From contig JAUNDC010000006.1 of NCBI GenBank assembly GCA_030526355.1, positions 34,809 through 98,808 of the forward strand: DNA of 64,000 bases, written 5' to 3'. This DNA comes from Bacillota bacterium. Lineage in GTDB: Bacteria > Bacillota > Clostridia > Peptostreptococcales > Anaerovoracaceae. Positions 26,304 to 33,702 of this stretch are shown here, piece by piece (position 1 is the first letter of the stretch; every line of letters begins with the position of its first letter). The notes beneath the pieces were generated by a model that was not told the DNA's origin, did not search any database, and saw only the letters and a list, made by a program, of their open reading frames with translations. The position numbers and the translations under genes are program-made.

Positions 26304-27701
26304 TCAGCTTTTTGTTCTGAATATGAGCTTCTTGAGCTTTTTACCGTCCCAAGGCACCAGCGGATACAGATATGATGTCCCTACTATTGTTCTGGTGGCT
26401 GCCATCACTGCCACCGATACAACAAATGCAGCTGCCATTCCCGGCCACCCGAGCAGATGTGCTCCGATAAGCATCAGCACTCTGACAAATTTTATTCCAT
26501 AACCAAGCTCGATGCTGGGCTGAGTGAAGCTGGCCAGAGCCACAACAGCCATACACAGAATGGTCTGCGGCACAAACCATCCTGACGATACAGAGAATTC
26601 TCCCAGAATAAGTGCTCCTATTACGGAAAGGGACATGCCCAGAGATTCCGGGGTATTCAACGATGCAAGCTTCAGTCCGTCTATTGCAAGCTCCAGCAGT
26701 ATGAACTGCCAGAAAATACTTATAGCAAACTCCTCCTCCGTAATAAAAAATTTCAAAGATTTGTATACAGGAATATCTCCTTCTGCAAAAAGAAGATAAA
26801 CAGGAGTGGCAAATAATATCACGAAAATGTTCAATATTCTCAGTGCCCTGAAATAACTTCCTGTAAGTATCGGAAAGTAGTAGTCATCCACATCCTGAAC
26901 GAAATCAAATATCCCTGCAGGAATCAGTATAACCGTCGGCGAATTGTCAACTATGACAGCAAGCTTGCCCTCCTCGACATGGGCTGCTATAATATCAGGA
27001 CGTTGAGTATATCTTACCTTTGGGAAAGGATTGAATCTGCCTGCTTTTTTTCCGGTAAGCTCCTCTACCAGAGTCTGCTCTGTTACAGTCAGTCCTTCTG
27101 ACCTGATATTTCTCAGACTCCTGTCCAGCTTCTCAACCATAGCTGTGTCAGCTTTGTTCTTCATGTACAGCATCACCACATCCGTTTTAGTCATATCCCC
27201 TATAGTGTATATCTTGAAAATCAGATTGTTGTCGCGTATTCGCCTTCTTATAAGGGCTATATTTGTCATCATGGCTTCAACAAATCCATCCTTGGCTCCT
27301 CTGAGAGTTTTTTCCTTTGACGGCTCCTCAACACTTCGAAGAGGATAATCCCTGCAATCGATTATTATTATCCCATCACAGCCTGATATAAGCAGAGGCA
27401 CCAGACCTGAATAGAGGTATTTTATTGCCTTATCTGTATCATAGACAACCAGGGCATCAAGAAATGCCAGGTTATGCTTGATGAATTCTTCTGATGTTGA
27501 TATACCATCCATTTGCTGTTTTTTCAAAGAGAACAGGCTGAATATCACTCGCTGCATCATACCTCCGTCCACCAATCCGTCCACAAAAAACATTGTGGCA
27601 TCTCTGCCGCCTACACTCAGACTTCGCTCTAGCAGATCGAAGCTTTCTCCTACAGGCACCTTTCTCTTAATATTTTCCAGCAACTCCTTATATTTTTCCA
27701 T
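26304..27701 (-). CDS. GerA-family spore germination protein (SpoVAF-like)
   Basis: A 465-aa inner spore membrane protein. The soluble N-terminal half has the family pattern FDLLERSLSVGGRDATMFFVDGL and LISGCDGIIIIDCRDYP; the C-terminal half has five or so membrane spans, with PTVILIPAGIFDFVQDVDDYY, SLNTPESLGMSLSVIGALILGEF and PQTILCMAVVALASF. It stands alone, without gerB/gerC genes, and the end PLVPWDGKKL recalls SpoVAF rather than nutrient receptor A subunits. The start ATG at 27701 has GAGG seven nt upstream, which lies inside a terminator stem (see that entry). The cwlJ-gerQ pair follows in the same direction. Confidence 0.85.
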   Translation of the reverse strand: MEKYKELLENIKRKVPVGESFDLLERSLSVGGRDATMFFVDGLVDGGMMQRVIFSLFSLKKQQMDGISTSEEFIKHNLAFLDALVVYDTDKAIKYLYSGLVPLLISGCDGIIIIDCRDYPLRSVEEPSKEKTLRGAKDGFVEAMMTNIALIRRRIRDNNLIFKIYTIGDMTKTDVVMLYMKNKADTAMVEKLDRSLRNIRSEGLTVTEQTLVEELTGKKAGRFNPFPKVRYTQRPDIIAAHVEEGKLAVIVDNSPTVILIPAGIFDFVQDVDDYYFPILTGSYFRALRILNIFVILFATPVYLLFAEGDIPVYKSLKFFITEEEFAISIFWQFILLELAIDGLKLASLNTPESLGMSLSVIGALILGEFSVSSGWFVPQTILCMAVVALASFTQPSIELGYGIKFVRVLMLIGAHLLGWPGMAAAFVVSVAVMAATRTIVGTSYLYPLVPWDGKKLKKLIFRTKS

Positions 27702-27762
27702 AAAAAAACCTCGCATAATTTTGGTATTAGTTTTACCCGAATACCGTCTATTATGCGAGGTT
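27702..27762 (-). terminator. Terminator hairpin whose 3' arm holds the next gene's ribosome site
   Basis: On the minus strand AACCTCGCATAA (27751-27762) pairs with TTATGCGAGGTT (27707-27718), with a nested GGTATT/AATACC stem inside, and is followed at once by a run of T. It ends the pyc-side transcript. The GCGAGG of the 3' arm is also the Shine-Dalgarno sequence of the GerA-family gene, and the T-run abuts its ATG. Confidence 0.8.
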
Positions 27763-27771
27763 CGTGCTCTG

Positions 27772-28020
27772 TTATCTTTTTTTCTTTCTGCCGGACTGAC
27801 CCTTTCTTACCGGAGCCTTGTTTGCCGCAGCCTTCTCAGCTGTTTTCTTCTTTCCTAGAGTTCTGAACACCTGAAAAACTATGTAAGCCACTGCCAGTGC
27901 CACCAGAAAGATGATCATAGATTTGTCATCAGTGGCAAACCCCAGCAGTCTGGCTATAAACAGCCCGCCAAGAATGAATATCCAGAAATACAGTATTTTT
28001 CCTATTATACCATCACCCAT
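27772..28020 (-). CDS. Small two-span membrane protein, basic tail
   Basis: An 82-aa protein with two hydrophobic helices (residues 5-25, GKILYFWIFILGGLFIARLLG, and 34-54, MIIFLVALAVAYIVFQVF) and a very basic C-terminal tail rich in Lys, Arg and Ala that should face the cytoplasm. No family is recognised. It lies 33 nt after pyc in the same direction and before a strong terminator, so it is likely the last gene of the pyc transcript. Confidence 0.65.
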   Translation of the reverse strand: MGDGIIGKILYFWIFILGGLFIARLLGFATDDKSMIIFLVALAVAYIVFQVFRTLGKKKTAEKAAANKAPVRKGQSGRKKKR

Positions 28021-28053
28021 GCCTGTGCTCCTTTTCCGGCAAATCAGCCTGAC

Positions 28054-31000
28054 TTACTTCAGCTTTGCTATCAATTCTCCCGCTTTAACCTGCTGGCCTT
28101 CCTTGATGTATATCTTTTCCACACTGCCTTTGACAGGGGCAAGGATATTTGTCTCCATCTTCATAGCTTCAATAACTGCTATAGGCTGTTTTTCATCAAC
28201 CTCATCACCTTCGTTAATGAGCACCTTCAGGATTGTTCCCGGAATATTGGCACCGATTTCCATCGGATTATTTTCATCGGCGTATACTGTAGATGCTGCT
28301 GTCGCAAAGCTTGCTGCTGCCTGATCCTTGATCTTAACAACGCTTCTGTTGCCGTTGACTTCGAATACCACATCTCTGAAGCCTTCCTCGTCTCTGTCTC
28401 TTGCATTGGAAAGCTTGACAACAAGCTCCTTACCTTCTGCAATCTTAATTTCGCAGGTTTCGCCCTCATACAGTCCATGGAAGAATATGTCGCTTCCCAT
28501 GAGTCTGAAGTTTCCGTCTGTCTTGAGGCTCTTGAGATAATCTTCAAACACCTTTGGATAGAGTGCATAGCTGAGTGCTTCCTTCTCCGTTCCTTCCAGA
28601 CCGTGCTTTTCTCTAAGCATCTTCTTGATTGCGTCAAAATCTTCATCAGGAAGCAGTTCCCCAGGTCTGCAGGTAATCGGTTCTTTGCCATGAAGCACAA
28701 GCTTCTGCAGCTCTTCAGGGAATCCGCCCTCAGGCTGTCCCATCATTCCTTCGAAGTAAGATACTATAGAATCAGGGAAGTCAATATCCTTTGCCTTCTC
28801 ATATATATTCTGCGGTGTCAGATCATTCTGTACCATGAATATAGCCATATCCCCTACAGCCTTTGATGATGGAGTAACCTTAACTATATCGCCAAGCATC
28901 TCATTTACTGTCTTGTACATATCCTTTACTTCATCGAATTTATGACCGAGTCCGAAGCTCTCAACTTGAGATTTCAGATTTGAATACTGTCCTCCCGGCA
29001 TTTCATATTTGTAGATTTCCGCTGAGCCTGTCATCATATCTGATTCAAAGCCCTTGTATACCGGTCTTACTGCTGCCCAGTAATCGGATATCTTCTGTAT
29101 TCCGTCAAGATCTATTCCTGTATCTCTCTCTGTGCTTTCCATCGCTGCTACTATCGAATTGAGTGCAGGCTGGCTTGTAAGTCCCGACATGCTGTTGAAA
29201 GCCGAGTCGATAATATCAACACCTGCGTTTGCTGCCATCATGAGAGTTGCAACTCCATTCCCGCTGGTATCATGAGTATGCAGATGGATAGGAATTGAAA
29301 TTTCATTCTTCAATGCTTCTATAAGCTTCTTTGCAGCCATAGGCTTCAGTAAGCCTGACATATCCTTTATGCCCAGAATATGAGAACCTCTCTTTTCGAG
29401 TTCTTTGGCCATATTCACATAATACTTGAGATTGTATTTTTCTCTGCTTTCGTCGAGAATGTCTCCTGTGTAACAGATACAAGCTTCTGCAATCTTGCCC
29501 TGATTGAGAGTTTCGTCAAGAGCTACCTCCATACCCTGTATCCAGTTGAGTGAATCGAATATCCTGAATACATCGATACCTGAAGCGGCCGACTCCTTGA
29601 CAAATCTTCTGATAACATTATCCGGATAGTTCTTGTATCCTACAGCATTGGCACCTCTGATAAGCATCTGGAAAAGAATATTAGGCATTTTCTTCCTGAG
29701 CGTTTCAAGTCTTTCCCACGGTGATTCCTTAAGGAATCTGTATGATGTATCAAATGTTGCTCCGCCCCACATTTCCAGTGAGAACAGATTCTGTCCGTAA
29801 AGTGCTGTTGCCGGCGCGATTTTTTCCATATCCACGGTTCTCACTCTGGTTGCCATAAGAGACTGCTGCGCATCTCTCATTGTGGTGTCGGTGATGAGAA
29901 GTCTCTTCTGGTTCTTTACCCATTCAGCAACACCCTTAGGTCCTTTTTCGTCAAGTATCTGCTTCGTTCCTCTCAGCTTGCTTATTTCCTCCGGCTTGAT
30001 TCTAGGGAATGCAGGAACATCAAACTGAGGCTTTACGCCTCTGTTTCCATTGACAAACTGCTCTCCGAGGAAAGTAAGCACCTTGAGCTCCTTGTCCTCC
30101 TTGGCCATTACATTCAGCAGCTCAGGATTATCCTCGATAAATCCTGTATCACATTTGCCTGCTCTGAATGTAGGATGGTTAAGTACGTTGAGAAGGAAAG
30201 TCCTGTTTGTCTTAACACCCTGTACTTTCATTTCTCTCAGGGCACGTCTTGCCTTGCTTGTAGCATCCTCGAAGCTTCTTGCCCATGAAGTCACTTTAAC
30301 GAGAAGACTATCATAGTAAGGTGAAATAGTCGAATTCACAAATGCATTTCCTGCATCAAGTCTGATTCCGTAACCTCCGGCACTTGTATATTTGGTGATT
30401 ACGCCTGTGTCAGGAGCGAATCCATTGACAGGATCCTCTGTCGTAAGTCTGCACTGGATAGCATAGCCTCTCGGTTGAATGTCACTCTGTGATTTAATGT
30501 TTATTCTGTCTGAATTAAGAGCGTATCCTTCTGCTATCAGAATCTGAGACTGAACGATATCGATGCCTGTAGTCATTTCTGTTACTGTATGTTCAACCTG
30601 AATTCTAGGGTTCATTTCGATGAAATAGTGTCTGCCGTCGCTGTCAACCAGGAATTCCACTGTACCTGCACTTCTATAGTTTACTGCCTTGGCAATCTTT
30701 ATCGCATCATTACAGATGTTCTGTCTCTGCTCCTCAGTTATTGAAAGCGCTGGTGTGAATTCCACTACCTTCTGGTGTCTTCTCTGAATAGAACAGTCAC
30801 GCTCATAGAGGTGGACAACATTACCATAGCTGTCTCCCAAAACCTGAACCTCGATATGCTTAGGTCTCTCAAGATATTTCTCAATAAAAATATCGTCAAT
30901 GCCAAACGCCTTCTTGGCTTCGCTTTTGGCACTTCTGAACTGATCGATGAGCTCTTCTCTGTTTCTTACTATTCTCATTCCTCTGCCGCCGCCGCCGGCT

Positions 31001-31497
31001 GCTGCCTTGAGCATTACAGGATAGCCGCAGTCTTCGGCAAACTTCAGAGCAACCTCCTCTGATGGAATGGTTTCTGTCATTCCCGGGATTGTAGGCACAC
31101 CTACTTCATTTGCCACAATCTTTGATTTTACCTTATCTCCCAGCTGATCCATCATGAAATATTCAGGACCGATAAACACTATTCCTGCTTCTTCACATGC
31201 TTTAGCAAATGCTACATTCTCAGCCAGAAATCCGTATCCTGGGTGTATAGCATCTACTCCTTTAGCCTTTGCAAGCTCGATGATCTCATCAATTGCAAGA
31301 TATGCATCGACAGGAGCCTTGCCTCTGCCTACCTGATATGCTTCATCTGCCTTTGTTCTGAACAATGTATTTTTATCTTCTTCTGAGTATATCGCTACAC
31401 TTCTGATTCCAAGTTCTTTGCAGGCTCTGAATATTCTTATCGCTATTTCGCCTCTGTTGGCAACCAAAACTCTTTTGAATTTTTTTACCTCACTCAT
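28054..31497 (-). CDS. pyc: Pyruvate carboxylase
   Basis: Carboxylates pyruvate to oxaloacetate using ATP, bicarbonate and biotin. The single 1147-aa chain has all parts in order: biotin carboxylase (about 1-460; KRVLVANRGEIAIRIFRAC, ATP-loop KAAAGGGGRGMRIV, FIEMNPRIQVEHTVTE), carboxyltransferase TIM barrel (about 530-800; LLITDTTMRDAQQSLMATR, the metal-site HLHTHDTSGN), an allosteric linker, and the C-terminal biotin carrier with the biotinylated Lys in EAMKMETN. It has its own promoter (31536-31564). Together with ppdK it controls flux between pyruvate, PEP and oxaloacetate. Confidence 0.98.
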   Translation of the reverse strand: MSEVKKFKRVLVANRGEIAIRIFRACKELGIRSVAIYSEEDKNTLFRTKADEAYQVGRGKAPVDAYLAIDEIIELAKAKGVDAIHPGYGFLAENVAFAKACEEAGIVFIGPEYFMMDQLGDKVKSKIVANEVGVPTIPGMTETIPSEEVALKFAEDCGYPVMLKAAAGGGGRGMRIVRNREELIDQFRSAKSEAKKAFGIDDIFIEKYLERPKHIEVQVLGDSYGNVVHLYERDCSIQRRHQKVVEFTPALSITEEQRQNICNDAIKIAKAVNYRSAGTVEFLVDSDGRHYFIEMNPRIQVEHTVTEMTTGIDIVQSQILIAEGYALNSDRINIKSQSDIQPRGYAIQCRLTTEDPVNGFAPDTGVITKYTSAGGYGIRLDAGNAFVNSTISPYYDSLLVKVTSWARSFEDATSKARRALREMKVQGVKTNRTFLLNVLNHPTFRAGKCDTGFIEDNPELLNVMAKEDKELKVLTFLGEQFVNGNRGVKPQFDVPAFPRIKPEEISKLRGTKQILDEKGPKGVAEWVKNQKRLLITDTTMRDAQQSLMATRVRTVDMEKIAPATALYGQNLFSLEMWGGATFDTSYRFLKESPWERLETLRKKMPNILFQMLIRGANAVGYKNYPDNVIRRFVKESAASGIDVFRIFDSLNWIQGMEVALDETLNQGKIAEACICYTGDILDESREKYNLKYYVNMAKELEKRGSHILGIKDMSGLLKPMAAKKLIEALKNEISIPIHLHTHDTSGNGVATLMMAANAGVDIIDSAFNSMSGLTSQPALNSIVAAMESTERDTGIDLDGIQKISDYWAAVRPVYKGFESDMMTGSAEIYKYEMPGGQYSNLKSQVESFGLGHKFDEVKDMYKTVNEMLGDIVKVTPSSKAVGDMAIFMVQNDLTPQNIYEKAKDIDFPDSIVSYFEGMMGQPEGGFPEELQKLVLHGKEPITCRPGELLPDEDFDAIKKMLREKHGLEGTEKEALSYALYPKVFEDYLKSLKTDGNFRLMGSDIFFHGLYEGETCEIKIAEGKELVVKLSNARDRDEEGFRDVVFEVNGNRSVVKIKDQAAASFATAASTVYADENNPMEIGANIPGTILKVLINEGDEVDEKQPIAVIEAMKMETNILAPVKGSVEKIYIKEGQQVKAGELIAKLK

Positions 31498-31535
31498 TAT
31501 ATTCTGAGTCTCCTTTCATAAATCGTTATTATGAT

Positions 31536-31564
31536 ATTGTACCATTTCGCAGCTGACTTTTCCA
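31536..31564 (-). promoter_or_regulatory. Promoter of pyc
   Basis: On the minus strand TACAAT (31536-31541) preceded by TGG forms an extended -10; the -35 box is a weak TGGAAA (31559-31564) at 17 nt. It lies about 40 nt upstream of the pyc ATG. Confidence 0.6.
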
Positions 31565-31601
31565 CACTAAATTAAGGAATTGTATAAAAATACACAAAAA
31601 A

Positions 31602-32058
31602 TCATAGTATTTCAAACTTTTCTTTATTGAAATCTATTATTTTCTCCCGCTTCATTTTATTAAGCTCATTGGAAAGCGCACTTCTGCTGACACATAAAAA
31701 CTGCGCCTGCTGTTCACGGTTCATTTTCACTGTCACTACCGATGAACCTGATTTTCTGCTGAGTATATTAAGGTATACCATTATTCTGTCACGAAATTCT
31801 GTCACGAAGCCCTTTCTCGGCAAGGATTTCGATTTTATGCATTTTCTCTCCTCGAACGCACCCCCTGTTAATTATACATATTCTGTCTATTATATCCTTT
31901 TCATAAAAAACCACCGAACCCTTGCTGAACCTTTTTCCGGTCACTGACAGCTGTTCCAGTGCATCTATGTAGTATTCCTTTTCTATTTCTTCGAACAAAC
32001 CGCTTTCTACAATAGTTTCAAGATATTTTATCATTTCTTTTTGTTGTTTTGCCAACAT
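31602..32058 (-). pseudogene. Broken Crp/Fnr-family transcription regulator
   Basis: Two overlapping frames make up one damaged gene. The first (32058 to 31789) starts with the helical N terminus and part of the cyclic-nucleotide-type beta barrel (GKRFSKGSVVFYEKDIIDRICIINRG). The second (to 31602) has the dimer helix end and the winged helix (REQQAQFLCVSRSALSNELNKM, then KIIDFNKEKFEIL). A 13-bp tandem duplication at 31783-31808 throws the frame; removing one copy gives a smooth KGLRDRIMVYLNILSRKSG. Even so the repaired protein would be about 150 aa, against 220-230 for the family, so about 70 residues of the effector barrel are also missing. Confidence 0.85.
31783..31808. repeat. 13-bp tandem duplication causing a frameshift
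   Basis: The 13-mer ATTCTGTCACGAA occurs twice head to tail (31783-31795 and 31796-31808) without mismatch. It lies in the dimerisation-helix codons of the Crp/Fnr pseudogene and shifts the frame by +1. Loss of one copy by replication slippage would restore the frame. Confidence 0.95.
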
Positions 32059-32078
32059 ATTACTTTTCGTTTTTAACT

Positions 32079-32106
32079 GTTTTTCTTGACTCTACTAAAG
32101 AAAAAC
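32079..32106. promoter_or_regulatory. Inverted repeat in a divergent intergenic region
   Basis: Perfect 9-bp arms GTTTTTCTT (32079-32087) and AAGAAAAAC (32098-32106) are separated by 10 nt. The site lies 21 nt before the Crp/Fnr pseudogene start and 80 nt before the NTPase start, where an autoregulatory operator would be expected. The spacing is wider than the usual Fnr/Crp half-site spacing of 4-6 nt, so the match to this family is uncertain. Confidence 0.4.
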
Positions 32107-32185
32107 AAAAAAAGTTCGCATGATAACACTTTTGTATGTTTTTTGTATTAAAATAGACATTATCAAAATATTTTTCGGAGGTTTT

Positions 32186-32785
32186 ATGTACAAGCATTTA
32201 TTTCTGGAAGGACCCATACAGAAAGGTAAATCCACATTACTGCGTGAAATGCTGGCACCTTATATGGATGAGGTGGGTGGCTTTTCCAGCCAGCGTCTTC
32301 TGGATTCTCAGGGCAAAACAATAGCATACAGAATCGGTTGCGCCGGAAACACTTCGCTCACGGCTCCGTTTCACGATAATTATGACGGTATATTCCGCAT
32401 CATCACAAGGCGAGGCACTGCTCTGAAATATCCTGATGTATTTGACAATGAAGGACTCACATATCTGACTCAGAATACAGGCAAAAAGCTGATCCTCCTT
32501 GATGAAATAGGTGGCGCCGAGCTTCTCAATTACAAATTCAGAAATGCTCTTTACAACGTTCTTGCTGGTGATATACCATGTATAGGAGTAATCAAACAGG
32601 AAGTTAAAGCAAAATTTATGTCTGCGACCGCAGGCTACGAAAAAACACTTCTTTCATATAACAAGGAACTGCGCAACTCACTTATTCACAAATATAATGG
32701 CAGAATCTTTCAGTTCAAAAGGAACGATGCTGCCCTGAGACAGGAAATAGAGGTTTTTTTATGTGGAATTTTTATGACAGAATAA
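32186..32785 (+). CDS. Nucleoside-triphosphatase, THEP1 family
   Basis: A 199-aa P-loop protein similar to the THEP1 (DUF265) NTPases, which hydrolyse several NTPs and may act in nucleotide or RNA metabolism; the cellular role is unclear. It begins HLFLEGPIQKGKSTLLREML, with Walker A GPIQKGKST, then GGFSSQR and Walker B KLILLDEIGGAEL. The Arg-rich nucleotide segments of the family are in place. The ATG at 32186 follows GGAGG; an in-frame ATG at 32120 has none. It is divergent from the broken Crp/Fnr gene. Confidence 0.75.
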   Translation: MYKHLFLEGPIQKGKSTLLREMLAPYMDEVGGFSSQRLLDSQGKTIAYRIGCAGNTSLTAPFHDNYDGIFRIITRRGTALKYPDVFDNEGLTYLTQNTGKKLILLDEIGGAELLNYKFRNALYNVLAGDIPCIGVIKQEVKAKFMSATAGYEKTLLSYNKELRNSLIHKYNGRIFQFKRNDAALRQEIEVFLCGIFMTE

Positions 32786-32812
32786 AAAATCGCCGGCCAT
32801 ATGAACCGGCGA
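32783..32812 (-). terminator. Terminator after mscS
   Basis: On the minus strand TCGCCGG / CCGGCGA form a 7-bp stem with a 9-nt loop, followed by a run of six T. It lies 10 nt past the MscS stop codon and overlaps the end of the convergent NTPase gene. Confidence 0.75.
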
Positions 32813-32822
32813 AATAGGCACG

Positions 32823-33653
32823 CTATCTTTTTTTCAGGTGTACGTCCATCTGAGGGTATGGAATCTCAATATTCTGTTCATCAAATGCCAGCTTGACATT
32901 TTCCTCAAGATAATACTTCACGTCCCAGTAATCATCTGTGTTGCACCATGCCTTCAGGTCAAGTATCACAGCATTGTTGCCATGATTGGCCACTCCGATA
33001 AGCGGTGCTGGTGTCTTGTGTATCATTGTATTTGCATCGCATACATTCTGAAGTATCCTCTTGGCCTTGGCAATATCATTATTGTATCCGATACCGAATG
33101 TGCAGTCTACACGTCTTAAATCCTCCTTGCTGTGGTTGACAAGAATGGAAGTATTTATAAGGCCATTGGGTATGGTAATTGTTTTATTGTCATAGGTCTT
33201 AAGGGTTGTCAGGAAAAGATCGATATTCTCCACCTTCCCCGAAACATCTCCCACATCAATAAGATCATCCTTGCTGAAGGGCTGCGTGATTATTATCATT
33301 ATGCCTCCGGCTATATTCGCAAGACTGTCCCTGAGCGCCAATGCTATAGCCGCACCCGCAGCACCGATAACGGCAATTATTGTGGTCATCTGTACGCCCA
33401 TGACTCCAAGTGCCATGGTTATCAGAGTTATCAGCAGAACCGCCTTGACAGCATTAATAACAAATGTATAAATAACCGGGTCGGAATTTCCCCTGGCAAG
33501 CGCCTTCCTGGTTATTATCATTATTATTTTAATCACGGCAAGACCGAGAACCAGCAGTATAGCAAGCCCTATAAGCATCTCTGCGAAATCTGACAACCTT
33601 TCAGGGCTGAGCAGATTCTCGATAAAAGTTTCTGTCTTTTCCAGTTCGTCCAT
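32823..33653 (-). CDS. Small-conductance mechanosensitive channel, MscS family
   Basis: A 276-aa membrane channel that should open under hypo-osmotic stress. Three hydrophobic segments (about residues 17-45, 60-83, 86-115) are followed by the pore-lining helix region, GAAGAAIALALRDSLANIAGGIMI, typical of MscS TM3, and by the beta domain with FSKDDLIDVGDVSGKVENIDL and TIPNGLI. The C-terminal alpha/beta vestibule closes the protein at normal length. It lies 49 nt after typA in the same direction. Confidence 0.92.
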   Translation of the reverse strand: MDELEKTETFIENLLSPERLSDFAEMLIGLAILLVLGLAVIKIIMIITRKALARGNSDPVIYTFVINAVKAVLLITLITMALGVMGVQMTTIIAVIGAAGAAIALALRDSLANIAGGIMIIITQPFSKDDLIDVGDVSGKVENIDLFLTTLKTYDNKTITIPNGLINTSILVNHSKEDLRRVDCTFGIGYNNDIAKAKRILQNVCDANTMIHKTPAPLIGVANHGNNAVILDLKAWCNTDDYWDVKYYLEENVKLAFDEQNIEIPYPQMDVHLKKR

Positions 33654-33702
33654 CCCTTTTCCTCCTCATCTCATTTATAAATACCCTGCACAGGTCATCA
33701 CA

